Assembly (NCBI GenBank): GCA_014377145.1
Contig: JACMQE010000131.1
Coordinates: forward strand, 1-9,155
Reading direction: 5' to 3'
Length of the DNA: 9,155 nt
Source: Glaciimonas sp.
GTDB lineage: Bacteria; Pseudomonadota; Gammaproteobacteria; Burkholderiales; Burkholderiaceae
The position numbers were made by a program, and so were the translations under genes. Shown here one piece after another: positions 1-7,490 of this stretch. The notes below the pieces were generated by a model. That model worked only from the letters and a program-made list of their open reading frames with translations. It was not told the origin of the DNA and made no database searches. The stretch's first letter is position 1, and each line of letters begins with the position of its first letter.

Positions 1-1
1 C

Positions 2-586
2 GTCAAGGGCGTTCAGGGCCATATCGCGTATCCGCATCTGGCCAAGAACCCGATGCACATTGCAGCGCCGGTCATGGCCGAACTGGTCACTGAAAAATGG
101 GACGATGGCAACGAATACTACGCGCCGACATCCTGGCAAATGTCGAACATTCATGGTGGCACTGGCGCTTCGAACGTGATTCCCGGCGCAGTCGTCATCG
201 ACTTTAACTTCCGTTTTTCCACAGCCAGCACGGTCGAATCCTTGCAGCAGCGCGTGCATACGATTCTGGATAAACATGCGCTTGACTACACGCTGACGTG
301 GACTATTGGCGGCAGACCATTTCTGACGCCGCCTGGCGCGCTGAGTGAAGCACTGGCCTCCGCAATCAAAGCAGAAACCGGCATCGAAACCGAATTATCG
401 ACCACCGGCGGCACCTCAGATGGTCGCTTCATCGCGCAGATATGCCCTCAAGTGATTGAATTCGGTCCGCCCAATGGCAGTATCCACAAAATCGACGAGC
501 ACATTGAAGTACGTTTTATCGATCCATTGAAAAACATTTACCGTCGAACACTCGAAAATTTGTTGGGCGCTATCGTAGTCAAATGA
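2..586 (+). CDS. dapE: Succinyl-diaminopimelate desuccinylase, C-terminal half (cut by the window edge)
   Basis: DapE is a cytoplasmic M20-family zinc hydrolase that releases succinate from N-succinyl-LL-diaminopimelate in lysine and cell-wall precursor synthesis. The frame is open from base 2, and 194 codons remain of a family length near 375. The HIAYP motif of the dimerisation domain is at the very start. GGTSDGRFI and IHKIDE lie near the C-terminus. The His codon at 485-487 matches the C-terminal metal-ligand histidine of the family; the other metal ligands lie upstream of the window. An internal ATG at 53 is not the real start. No lesions are visible. prmB follows after 145 bases, a neighbourhood common in betaproteobacteria. 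No U-tract terminator is seen after the stop. Confidence 0.93.
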   Translation, partial: VKGVQGHIAYPHLAKNPMHIAAPVMAELVTEKWDDGNEYYAPTSWQMSNIHGGTGASNVIPGAVVIDFNFRFSTASTVESLQQRVHTILDKHALDYTLTWTIGGRPFLTPPGALSEALASAIKAETGIETELSTTGGTSDGRFIAQICPQVIEFGPPNGSIHKIDEHIEVRFIDPLKNIYRRTLENLLGAIVVK

Positions 587-619
587 CTCTCGTAACTTTT
601 GTAAGGTTTTTGTGCGCTC

Positions 620-655
620 CGACCAATTGATCATCGTTAGACAGTCCGTTGGTCG
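620..655. repeat. 7-bp inverted repeat between dapE and prmB
   Basis: CGACCAA at 620-626 is repeated as its reverse complement TTGGTCG at 649-655, with 22 bases between. No T-run follows, so it is not a convincing intrinsic terminator for dapE. It could be a weak RNA hairpin or chance. Confidence 0.3.
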
Positions 656-717
656 CATACAACAACCGTTCAATCTGCAGCACGCAATATTCAGTAATAT
701 CCGATTCTCGTACCAAC

Positions 718-723
718 TATAAT
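718..723 (+). promoter_or_regulatory. Perfect TATAAT -10 box directly before prmB
   Basis: TATAAT ends 8 bases before the prmB ATG (732). A start point 7-8 bases downstream would fall at about 730-732, on or next to the start codon, giving a leaderless or nearly leaderless mRNA. No recognisable TTGACA-like -35 sits 16-18 bases upstream. A short ATATT-CAGT-AATAT inverted repeat (687-700) occupies the -35 region and could be a regulator site. This is inferred from sequence only. Confidence 0.45.
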
Positions 724-731
724 TTGTACCC

Positions 732-1625
732 ATGAAGACCATTATCCACACCCCGCTCACCACTATCCGTGACCTGCTGCGTTACGCCGTGACGCGCTTC
801 AACACCGAAGTGCTATTCTTCGGTCACGGCAGCAGCAATGCGCTGGACGAAGCTGCCTATCTGATTCTGCACACCTTAAAACTGCCAATAGATAAAATCG
901 AACCATTTTTTGATGCCCGCTTACTACCCTATGAAGTCGATCTGGTATTAAGCGTGATCGAACGGCGCAGCGTCAGACGGGTACCCGCCGCCTACATCAC
1001 GCAGGAAGCATGGCTTGGTGATTACCGCTTTTATGTTGATGAGCGAGTAATCGTACCACGTTCATTTATCGCAGAATTGATTCCCGACTTCTTTTCGCCA
1101 TGGGTCAAAAATCCGACAGAAGTCACCAATATTCTGGAACTTTGCACTGGCTCAGGCTGCTTGCCGATCATGCTCGCTGATGCTTTTGGCAATGCGCATG
1201 TCGATACGGCCGACATCTCCGCCGATGCCTTGGCCGTGGCGCGCCGTAACGTTGAAGAATATGAGCTGCAAGGCCGGATCACAATGATTGAATCTGATCT
1301 CTACACTAACGTCCCTGACAAGAAATATGACTTAATTGTCACCAATCCACCGTATGTGAATACTGGCTCAATGCAAAAACTTCCCAAAGAATATCTGGCA
1401 GAACCGCAGATTGCTTTGGCCGGTGGTGCCGACGGAATGGATTTAGTCCGTACAATCGTGGCTGGTGCCAAACAGCGCCTGACCAAAAATGGTGTGTTGA
1501 TCGTTGAAATTGGTAACGAGCGTGCATTTGCTGAAGCCGCCTTCCCGCATATCGAAATGACCTGGGTCTCGACCAGCGCGGGGGATGATATGATTTTTTT
1601 AATAACGGCAGATCAATTCCCTTAA
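732..1625 (+). CDS. prmB: Ribosomal protein L3 N5-glutamine methyltransferase
   Basis: PrmB is an S-adenosylmethionine-dependent methyltransferase that modifies a glutamine of ribosomal protein L3 in the cytoplasm. The protein has 297 residues, close to the roughly 310 of E. coli PrmB. The N-terminal region (1 to about 120) contains YVDERVIVPRS, typical of PrmB. The SAM-binding motif I, ELCTGSGC, is at residues 136-143, and the catalytic NPPY is at 205-208. The PrmB-type N-terminus (TIRDLLRYAVTRF) starts close to the ATG at 732, and an in-frame TAA at 720-722 rules out a longer start. No Shine-Dalgarno sequence is visible. PrmA and PrmC (HemK) also carry NPPY-type motifs, but the N-terminal domain and the position next to dapE favour PrmB. 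The gene is intact and is closed by a strong terminator. Confidence 0.93.
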   Translation: MKTIIHTPLTTIRDLLRYAVTRFNTEVLFFGHGSSNALDEAAYLILHTLKLPIDKIEPFFDARLLPYEVDLVLSVIERRSVRRVPAAYITQEAWLGDYRFYVDERVIVPRSFIAELIPDFFSPWVKNPTEVTNILELCTGSGCLPIMLADAFGNAHVDTADISADALAVARRNVEEYELQGRITMIESDLYTNVPDKKYDLIVTNPPYVNTGSMQKLPKEYLAEPQIALAGGADGMDLVRTIVAGAKQRLTKNGVLIVEIGNERAFAEAAFPHIEMTWVSTSAGDDMIFLITADQFP

Positions 1626-1660
1626 CAACACCATCTAGCCATAATTTTGGAAAATTTGGG

Positions 1661-1691
1661 AAAGCGCCTTATTATAGGCGCTTTCTTTTTT
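1661..1691 (+). terminator. Rho-independent terminator of prmB
   Basis: A perfect 8-bp stem, AAAGCGCC (1661-1668) with GGCGCTTT (1677-1684), encloses an 8-base AT-rich loop. It is followed by C and then six T residues (1686-1691). It lies 36 bases after the prmB stop. Confidence 0.92.
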
Positions 1692-1699
1692 AGGGCCAT

Positions 1700-1734
1700 G
1701 CTCTTTAGTTGCACTTATATAGCAACTAAAGAGC
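1700..1734. repeat. Perfect 13-bp inverted repeat upstream of yheS
   Basis: GCTCTTTAGTTGC (1700-1712) and GCAACTAAAGAGC (1722-1734) are exact reverse complements separated by 9 bases (ACTTATATA). The site begins 9 bases after the T-run of the prmB terminator and ends 141 bases before the yheS start. No T-run follows on either strand, so it does not look like a second intrinsic terminator. It could be a dimeric-repressor operator, an RNA stem in a yheS leader, or a leftover of a small repeat. The sequence does not decide between these. Confidence 0.75.
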
Positions 1735-1875
1735 GACGGAATTACTTTTTCAGCCGAAAATATCCAGATTATTGGCTATCCTGCTGATACTATAAAACCA
1801 GAGATCAACGTGTAATAGTTTTAAACAGAAAACACGCAATTTCGCTGCCCCCAACGCATTTTAATAAGCTATTTA

Positions 1876-3867
1876 ATGATACGTTTTCTACAAGTTTCAA
1901 TGATGCGCGGTATCAAGCCGCTGCTCGACAAAGTCGACATCACCCTCAATACGGGCGACAAAATCGGTCTGATCGGTGCCAACGGTGCGGGTAAATCCAG
2001 CCTGTTTGGGCTCTTGCGCGGCGAGCTGCACGCCGATGCTGGTGAAATCGACTTTCCGACTAAATGGCGCATGGCCTATGTCGCACAAGAAACCCCAGCC
2101 CTTGATCGCGCAGCGCTGGAATACGCGATTGATGGCGATGTCACCCTACGCCGCCTCGAAGAAGAATTAGCATTTCTGGAAAGCGAACCCGAAAGTGCCG
2201 CCAATGGCACGCTGATTGGTGAGTTATATAGCGCACTAGCCGACGCCGACGCCTACACTGTGCGTTCACGTGGCGAACAATTGCTGAACGGCCTCGGCTT
2301 CTCCATAGCCCAAATGCAAGAACCGGTCGCCAGCTTTTCTGGTGGTTGGCGCATGCGTTTGAACCTTGCCAAAGCCCTGATGTGCCCTTCCGATTTGCTG
2401 CTGCTGGATGAGCCGACCAACCATTTGGATCTGGACGCAATTATCTGGCTGGAAGACTGGCTCAAACGCTATACCGGCACTCTTATGATTATTTCACATG
2501 ATCGCGACTTTCTCGATGGCGTCATCAATTTCATCTTGCATATCGACGAACGCAAGCTAAAAAGGTACACCGGCAATTACTCCTCATTTGAACGCCAACG
2601 CGCGGCACAAATGATTCTCGCGGCTGGCGCGTTGGAAAAACAGACCCGACAACGGGCACATCTGGAATCCTTTATTAGTCGCTTTAAAGCACAGGCCAGT
2701 AAAGCACGTCAGGCTCAAAGCCGGATGAAAGCGCTGGCGAAGATGGAAGAGCTGGCACCGTTACGCGCCGCGGCTAAATTTTCTTTCGAATTCCGCGAGC
2801 CAATGAGTGCGCCAAATCCGTTATTGGTCATGGAAGATGTCATTGCTGGTTATCGCATCGAAAATGAAACTAGCCATGACATCACCGAAAAAGTCATCGT
2901 TGCCGGGATCAATTTTTCTTTGCAAGTCGGTCAGCGAATTGGCTTGCTCGGCGTCAATGGCGCAGGTAAATCGACCTTTATCAAAACCATTGCCGAAGAA
3001 CTCAAACCTCTGCGCGGCGACGCCCAGTTCGGTAAAGGCCTATCTATCGGTTACTTCGCCCAGCATCAAGTAGAAATGCTGCGTCACGACGAGTCACCGC
3101 TTCGGCATTTGGGCAAAATTGCACCGAATACGCGTGAACAAGAACTGCGCAACTTCCTCGGCAGTTTCAACTTTAACGGCCCGATGGTGACCAGTTCTAT
3201 CGCGCCGTTTTCCGGTGGCGAAAAAGCCCGTCTGGCGTTAGCCCTAATCGTCTGGCAGCGACCTAACCTACTGTTGCTAGATGAGCCAACCAATCATCTC
3301 GACTTGGAAACCCGCGAGGCCCTAACCATGGCGCTGGCGCATTTTGAGGGCACGCTGGTTTTAGTATCGCATGATCGCTATTTACTCCGAGCTACTACCG
3401 ATCAGTTCATCATCGTTGCCGATGGCAAAGTCGAACCATTCGATGGCGATCTGGACGACTACAAAAATTGGCTGTTCAAAACTAAACTTGCCGCCAAGAA
3501 CAATGACAAAGATGCCGGACTGCCAAAGGCCACCGAAACGATAAAAATCACTAGCGCAGTAACACCCGTTGATACTGCGGATCGTCGTGAACAAAAACGT
3601 CTGGATGCCGAAGCCCGGCAAAAACTAGCCACACTGAAAAAATCCATCGAATCAAGGATCAAGCGACTCAACGAACAAATGGCCAAGCGTAATGCCCAGA
3701 AAGTCACGGTCGATACACAACTGGCAAATCCGGAAATTTATGACAAAGATAAAAAAAAGGAACTCACAACACTGTTGACTGACCAGACTTTTTACGCCAA
3801 AGAATTGGCACAACTGCAGGTGGAATGGCTGGAACAGCAGGAAGCAATCGAGCAGTTGGGAAGCTAA
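1876..3867 (+). CDS. yheS: ABC-F family ribosome-associated ATPase YheS
   Basis: A soluble twin-ATPase protein of the ABC-F family, whose members act on the ribosome E site rather than in transport. No membrane segments are seen. The first ATPase domain has Walker A GANGAGKS (34-41), signature SGGWR (155-159), Walker B LLLLDEP (174-180) and SHD (207-209). A basic helical linker (about 240-310), the ABC-F tRNA-contacting region, follows. The second domain has GVNGAGKS (359-366), SGGEK (446-450), LLLLDEP (465-471) and SHD (498-500). Residues about 565-660 form a charged, Lys/Gln/Glu-rich C-terminal helix, probably a coiled coil. At 663 residues it is slightly longer than E. coli YheS (about 637), and SGGWRMRLNLA, YTGNYSSFE and ALIVWQRPNLLLLDEP are YheS-like rather than Uup-like. 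The ATG at 1876 puts the first strand where YheS has it, but its Shine-Dalgarno is poor. The gene is intact and is followed 5 bases later by the next gene. Confidence 0.92.
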   Translation: MIRFLQVSMMRGIKPLLDKVDITLNTGDKIGLIGANGAGKSSLFGLLRGELHADAGEIDFPTKWRMAYVAQETPALDRAALEYAIDGDVTLRRLEEELAFLESEPESAANGTLIGELYSALADADAYTVRSRGEQLLNGLGFSIAQMQEPVASFSGGWRMRLNLAKALMCPSDLLLLDEPTNHLDLDAIIWLEDWLKRYTGTLMIISHDRDFLDGVINFILHIDERKLKRYTGNYSSFERQRAAQMILAAGALEKQTRQRAHLESFISRFKAQASKARQAQSRMKALAKMEELAPLRAAAKFSFEFREPMSAPNPLLVMEDVIAGYRIENETSHDITEKVIVAGINFSLQVGQRIGLLGVNGAGKSTFIKTIAEELKPLRGDAQFGKGLSIGYFAQHQVEMLRHDESPLRHLGKIAPNTREQELRNFLGSFNFNGPMVTSSIAPFSGGEKARLALALIVWQRPNLLLLDEPTNHLDLETREALTMALAHFEGTLVLVSHDRYLLRATTDQFIIVADGKVEPFDGDLDDYKNWLFKTKLAAKNNDKDAGLPKATETIKITSAVTPVDTADRREQKRLDAEARQKLATLKKSIESRIKRLNEQMAKRNAQKVTVDTQLANPEIYDKDKKKELTTLLTDQTFYAKELAQLQVEWLEQQEAIEQLGS

Positions 3868-3872
3868 ATATC

Positions 3873-4802
3873 ATGAATGTTCGCAATAATATCAATGACG
3901 ATAGCAATGCATGCTTGCAGGGTGGCACCACTGCCGTCCTGCCTACCCTCACAATCCTTGGTTGCGGAAAAGTAGGCAAAACACTGGCGCGGCTATGGTG
4001 TGGGCGGCATACCGCTCGAAAGCACAAAGTAAAGTTTACGGCTCCACATCAGGTTTTTCAAATTCGCGATGTAATGAATCGCTCTCATATCAGCGCACAA
4101 CAAGCCTGCGATTTCATCGGCGATGGTCGTGCCGTTACCACTTACGCAGAATTAGACTCAGCAGACATTTATCTGATCACAGTCGGTGATGATCACATCG
4201 CCGGCTGTTGCGCCGACCTCGCCGCAAGCGGCAGGCTAACAAGCAACAACATTGTTTTTCATTGCAGCGGCGCATTATCTTCTCTCGCACTCATTGGCGC
4301 AATTCAGCAAGGCGCAGCGGTCGCTAGTATCCATCCCATCCGTAGTTTTGCCAATCCGCAACAAGTCGTACAAGACTTCACCGGCACTTATTGCGGCATC
4401 GAAGGCGACACTGCAGCCCTGGCGGTTTTGGCCCCCGCCTTCGATGCCATTGGTGCACGCTGCGTCGTCATCCAACGTGACAAGAAAATCATTTATCACG
4501 CAGCAGCGGTATTCGCATCCAACTATCTCGTCACGTTAATTGAGGTTGCCCGTCAGGCCTATGTAGAAGCAGGTCTGCCATCAAATATTGCGTTACAGCT
4601 CATCGCTCCGCTACTGAGCGAAAGCGCAGAAAACGCCTTCAGTCTAGGTCCTGCGACCGCGCTGACAGGTCCGATAGCACGCGGTGATATGACGACCGTA
4701 GCACGACAATATGATGCATTACAGCAAGAGATGCCCGACGTCGCGGCGTTATATCGCCAGTTTGAAATTCTGACGCTAGCGCTGGCGCAGAAAAAAGTAT
4801 AG
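3873..4802 (+). CDS. Rossmann-like and DUF2520 domain protein (predicted NAD(P)-dependent oxidoreductase)
   Basis: A predicted cytoplasmic protein of 309 residues. The N-terminal dinucleotide-binding fold starts with GCGKVG (30-35) after a beta strand (LTILG). FHCSGALSS (129-137) and HPIRSF (154-159) are typical of the Rossmann-like/DUF2520 family, and a helical C-terminal domain follows (about 205-305, with YHAAAVFASNYLV at 208-220). The family resembles ketopantoate reductases and beta-hydroxyacid dehydrogenases; some related proteins may make pantoate, but the substrate here cannot be told from sequence. I chose the ATG at 3873, 5 bases after the yheS stop, with GGGAAG at 3858-3863 as a possible ribosome site. 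An in-frame ATG at 3825 lies inside yheS and is less likely. The tight spacing suggests co-transcription and translational coupling with yheS. No clear terminator follows. Confidence 0.85.
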   Translation: MNVRNNINDDSNACLQGGTTAVLPTLTILGCGKVGKTLARLWCGRHTARKHKVKFTAPHQVFQIRDVMNRSHISAQQACDFIGDGRAVTTYAELDSADIYLITVGDDHIAGCCADLAASGRLTSNNIVFHCSGALSSLALIGAIQQGAAVASIHPIRSFANPQQVVQDFTGTYCGIEGDTAALAVLAPAFDAIGARCVVIQRDKKIIYHAAAVFASNYLVTLIEVARQAYVEAGLPSNIALQLIAPLLSESAENAFSLGPATALTGPIARGDMTTVARQYDALQQEMPDVAALYRQFEILTLALAQKKV

Positions 4803-5034
4803 AACCCATCATATATTGCGATATTGGGATTTAGAAATTGCGGTGTCTAGAGATAAGCGATAAGTTGTATTCAAATTTTATACATATACTCCAAGGTTGC
4901 TTATTAATTCGAGTCTTTCTTTTTTGCTTCAACATCTACCGAACTACCGAATCATTCGTTCCACGCCAAAATCAGAACGCTTAAGACAAGCGTTGCATTT
5001 TTCATCAAAAACAATGAATGATTGAAAGAAAATA

Positions 5035-5843
5035 ATGGCCTCTTCAAAATACTTCAAAATGACTAAAATCGCTACCGTAGTGCTAATCTCCAGCTTTCCT
5101 TTCAGCGTTTTAGCCTTCGATCTGCTTGATACAGTCAAAGCACGTGGCACCCTGCGGGTCGCGATTGAAGGTAAATACCCACCATTTAACTTCAAGGACT
5201 CTAAAAGTGGTGAGCGAACTGGTTTTGAAGTCGATATAGCCAAATTGATTGCGGTTAGATTGGGCGTCAAAACAGAATTCACCAATACTGAATGGAGTGG
5301 TATTCTGGCTAGCTTAGGTGCTGGAAAATACGATGTCATTCTAAATCAGGTCGGCATTACCGAAGAGCGGAAAAAGGTGTTTGATTTCTCTATTCCTTAC
5401 ACCATTTCCAGCGTGCAGCTAATCATTCGTAAAGATGAAAAACGCAAATTTGCTAATCTGGAAGATTTAAAAGGTAAAAAAATGGGTCTGGGTCAGGGAA
5501 CTAACTTTGAATAAAAAGCCAGAACTTTGCCTGAGATTGATGTCAAAATCTATCCTGGTTCGCCAGAATATCTTTTAGATCTAGCAACCGGTCGGATCGA
5601 TGCCGTGTTGAACGATAGTTTATTAGCTGGCTATTTGCTAAAAAATACCACTTTGCCTTTAAAAGCCGGTACGCCTATCGGTACTACCAATAAAATTGGC
5701 CTCCCATTACAAAAAGGGGATCTTAAATTTCAAGCCACGCTTTAAATAAAGTAATCGAAGACATTCTAAAAGATGGTAGTTTTAAGAAGCTATCTGTTGA
5801 GTAGTTTGGCATAGATGTCAGTCAGTCCCCGATCGCAAAATAA
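5035..5843 (+). pseudogene. Broken polar amino-acid ABC transporter solute-binding protein
   Basis: Remnant of a periplasmic binding protein of the SBP_bac_3 family (cystine, glutamine or other polar amino acids). It starts with a signal peptide (hydrophobic core about residues 12-24, likely cut after SVLA), then GTLRVAIEGKYPPFNF, GFEVDIAKLIA and the hinge-region GLGQGTNFE. Codon 160 is TAA (5512-5514), where the family usually has Gln or Glu. The same frame resumes with IDVKIYPGSPEYLLDLATGR and runs to about 5743. There a frameshift moves the match to the third frame (NKVIEDILKDGSFKKLS). TAG at 5802-5804 then replaces the Trp of the conserved WFGIDVS end, and the frame closes at 5841-5843. 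With three lesions this is not functional. At most a truncated, secreted 159-residue lobe could be made. The ATG at 5035 has only a weak GAAAG upstream; the ATG at 5059 is an alternative. The broken permease gene downstream was probably its partner. Confidence 0.9.
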
Positions 5844-6154
5844 CGCCGCTTCTTTCTACCTAGAAATTACGCAAAATCGCCCCAGCAAGGCGTGTCGACG
5901 AAGACCATACTAGTAACTAGGAGAGCACAACACTGCTGGGACGATTTACATAGAAAACTTTGTCCGCGCTTGATCCTGCACCGCCTAATCAGCATCACCT
6001 ATACAAAATCAAGAAAAAATACCGTCCCTTTTCATTCGGTATCTGCAATCAGCCGGCATTAACCTATTAGCAAGCATTCAAGGAATATCTGCTTTAAAAT
6101 GATTCCACATCGGCTGCAGATCCTCGTCCGCATCGCCTTGCGGGGAGAGACATT
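5844..6154. other. 311-bp gap between the two transporter pseudogenes, no gene
   Basis: No credible coding sequence on either strand. It holds a 14-bp imperfect inverted repeat (5874-5947, listed separately), a small ATACCG/CGGTAT inverted repeat (6019-6024 and 6037-6042), and a CCGCA/TGCGG hairpin (6128-6143) that overlaps the start of the permease ribosome-binding site. Such a wide gap is unusual between binding-protein and permease genes of one operon, so it may be an insertion or the remains of a deleted stretch. Confidence 0.6.
5874..5947. repeat. 14-bp imperfect inverted repeat flanking 46 bases
   Basis: AAATCGCCCCAGCA (5874-5887) and TGCTGGGACGATTT (5934-5947) pair at 13 of 14 positions; the one mismatch is C5880 against A5941. 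The 46-base interior carries the short palindrome CTAGTAACTAG (5909-5919). The geometry resembles the terminal inverted repeats of a very small element, or a long RNA stem. I recognise no known IS end, and target-site duplications are not evident. Confidence 0.6.
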
Positions 6155-6782
6155 ATGGAATTACTGAAGTTACTACAGTTAGCGCTACCGACCTTGCTCA
6201 AAGGCATTGGTTATACCTTGCTATTTGCGGTGTCATCAATGCTAAGCGGTTTGCTGCTGGGATTTCCGCTGGTGGCCACACGGCATCTGCCCTCAAGGTT
6301 ATGCCAATGGCTAGCCAGCGTGTATGTAAGCCTGATACGCGGCACTCCGCTGCTGGTACAAATTTTCGTAATTTATTATGGCCTGCCAAGTGCTGGCATC
6401 AATTTCTCGCCACTGATGGCAGGTATTCTGGCATTAAGCTTAAATGCGTCTGCATATTTGTCAGAAAGTTTGCGGGGAGCGATTGTCGGTGTCAACAAAG
6501 GCCAGTGGGCGGCCAGTTACAGCATCTGTGCTATTATCATAATGCATCACAGGCCATACGCATCGCCGTGCCATCCATGAGCAATACCCTAAAGTCAGCC
6601 TAATTAAAGACACCTCATTGGTATCGGTCATCACATTCAGAGAACTAAAGCTGGCAACCAAAGAAATCATTTTGGTCACTTTCCGGCTTTTATCACTCTA
6701 TCTGGCAGCAGCCGCGCTTTACTGGTGCCTCAGTATGTGTTTTGAGTGCTTACAAAGCCGCCTTGAGAAAAAACTTGGGTAA
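6155..6782 (+). pseudogene. Broken polar amino-acid ABC transporter permease
   Basis: Remnant of an inner-membrane permease of the HisM/GlnP type. The ATG at 6155 has a strong GGGGAGAG (6142-6149). The first 120 or so codons are clean: an N-terminal membrane helix (about 12-40), then SLIRGTPLLVQIFVIYYGLP, a hallmark of this family, and a further helix (about 85-103). The EAA loop that docks the ATPase begins as GQWAASYS, but the next several residues (normally like LGLSY) are missing around 6524. A first frameshift near 6549 moves the match to QAIRIAVPSMSNTLKS. A second near 6596 moves it to SLIKDTSLVSVITFRELKLATKEII and the last membrane helix, ending with TAA at 6780-6782. No ATPase gene follows, so the importer is dead. 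It was probably the partner of the broken binding-protein gene upstream. Confidence 0.9.
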
Positions 6783-6808
6783 GCACATCAGACTAATTGA
6801 GGAATTTT

Positions 6809-6952
6809 TTACTTTGTTTTGCTAAGTTTAGCCAAATTGCTTTGCGACATACCTAACCTTTTGGTAGCTTCTCTTGCAGATAAATCTTAATCTAATATCA
6901 GCTTTACCGCCTCAGCTTTGTACTCTGCGCTATATTCTTTTTGCGCCTACAT
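6809..6952 (-). pseudogene. IS3-family transposase OrfA remnant
   Basis: Read on the minus strand from an ATG at 6952-6950, the frame gives AQKEYSAEYKAEAVKLILD and then, past a stop, DLSAREATKRLGMSQSNLAK. This is the helix-turn-helix start of IS3-family OrfA proteins (usual form EYKAEAVKLVLEQGLSAREAAKRLG). Codon 2 is TAG, TAA at 6889-6887 interrupts the helix-turn-helix, and the frame ends at 6811-6809 after about 47 codons. Neither the rest of OrfA nor the OrfB integrase (DDE) domain is present, and no terminal repeat is visible. It abuts the ISAs1 remnant in the same orientation. Confidence 0.8.
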
Positions 6953-6958
6953 TCACGC

Positions 6959-7256
6959 TTATTCAATGGCCATGATTGCATTGACCTTATCGTATATCGC
7001 CTTGGCGCCAATACGAACTGAGCTTGTGTAGCAAAGGCACTCATTACATTTACCCTACCGTTTTCTTCACGACTGCCACGAAGTCTTTCGCCATCAATGA
7101 CCCCTGATGCCAAGACAGCACCGCGCACACTGTGATCATGACGATGTCTTCAAGCTTGTGAAGTTTGTTGCATGTCTGTCTACGCGGATCAATTAAGTCG
7201 GCAAGGATGGCTGCAGATTTGGTAGCATTGACATATTCCTCTGGAAAAAAGTTTAT
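6959..7256 (-). pseudogene. ISAs1-family transposase remnant with internal deletion
   Basis: On the minus strand, about 7242 to 7115 encodes ILADLIDPRRQ...HKLEDIVMITVCAVLS, the N-terminal motif of ISAs1-family transposases (DPR...H.L.DIL.I..CAVL). Near 7100-7115 the match jumps into another frame, to GVIDGERLRGSREENG and VNVMSAFATQAQFVLA. This corresponds to the DGK.LRGS and VSAWA....LVL region, normally some 80 residues further on. A second frameshift near 7003 gives AIYDKVNAIMAIE, and the frame closes at 6961-6959. The zone between the two motifs and the whole C-terminal part are missing. It cannot transpose, and no terminal inverted repeat was found. Confidence 0.82.
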
Positions 7257-7490
7257 TTACACCATCCGCGAACAGTTTACAAGAGTTTTGAGGCACGATT
7301 GTCCTTTGAGCAAGGAGCTATCAAATGCGCACTTAGCGGTGTTAGTGTAATGTTGCATAACATTTGTCAAACGTAGACGTTGTTAAAGGTGAACCTAAAT
7401 CCATTAGGACTTACTCAACTTGGAAAACTGCCAGACACATTGTGCTTTCAATATCTATCAATATCACTAACTTAATTGGGGAGAGTGATC
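7257..7490. other. Leader region before the ferritin-like gene, no gene seen
   Basis: 234 bases without a recognisable gene. Only short open frames without family resemblance are present on either strand. A promoter for the next gene should lie here because everything upstream is debris, but I cannot identify a convincing -35/-10 pair. The ribosome site GGGGAGAG (7478-7485) is at the right-hand end. Confidence 0.4.

Noticed and set aside
416..763. Minus-strand open frame of 115 codons over the dapE end and the prmB leader
   Set aside because: Antisense to the well-supported dapE end, with no family resemblance and a Cys/Trp-rich composition typical of shadow frames.
1698..1787. 29-codon open frame (ATG at 1698) spanning the 13-bp hairpin, a possible leader peptide for yheS attenuation
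   Set aside because: No usable ribosome site (AGGG is only 2 bases from the ATG), no run of regulatory codons and no terminator after it; YheS-type genes are not known to me to be controlled this way.
1772..1796. TTGGCT and TATAAA as a yheS promoter
   Set aside because: The spacing is only 13 bases, outside the normal 16-18 range for sigma-70.
2141..2440. 99-codon minus-strand frame inside yheS
   Set aside because: A shadow of the strongly conserved first ATPase domain on the + strand.
3825..3872. Upstream ATG (3825) as the start of the DUF2520 gene
   Set aside because: It would overlap the yheS C-terminus and add residues with no family match; the ATG at 3873 has better placement.
4855..4930. 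ATAAGC/GCTTAT pair followed by a T-rich stretch as a terminator after the DUF2520 gene
   Set aside because: Six-base arms with a loop of nearly 40 bases are too weak to support a terminator.
6128..6149. CCGCA/TGCGG hairpin overlapping the permease ribosome-binding site, as a possible translational switch
   Set aside because: The stem is only 5 bp and the gene is dead; nothing else supports regulation.
7165..7350. 61-codon + strand frame
   Set aside because: It is antisense to the recognisable ISAs1 N-terminal motif and shows no resemblance to a known family.
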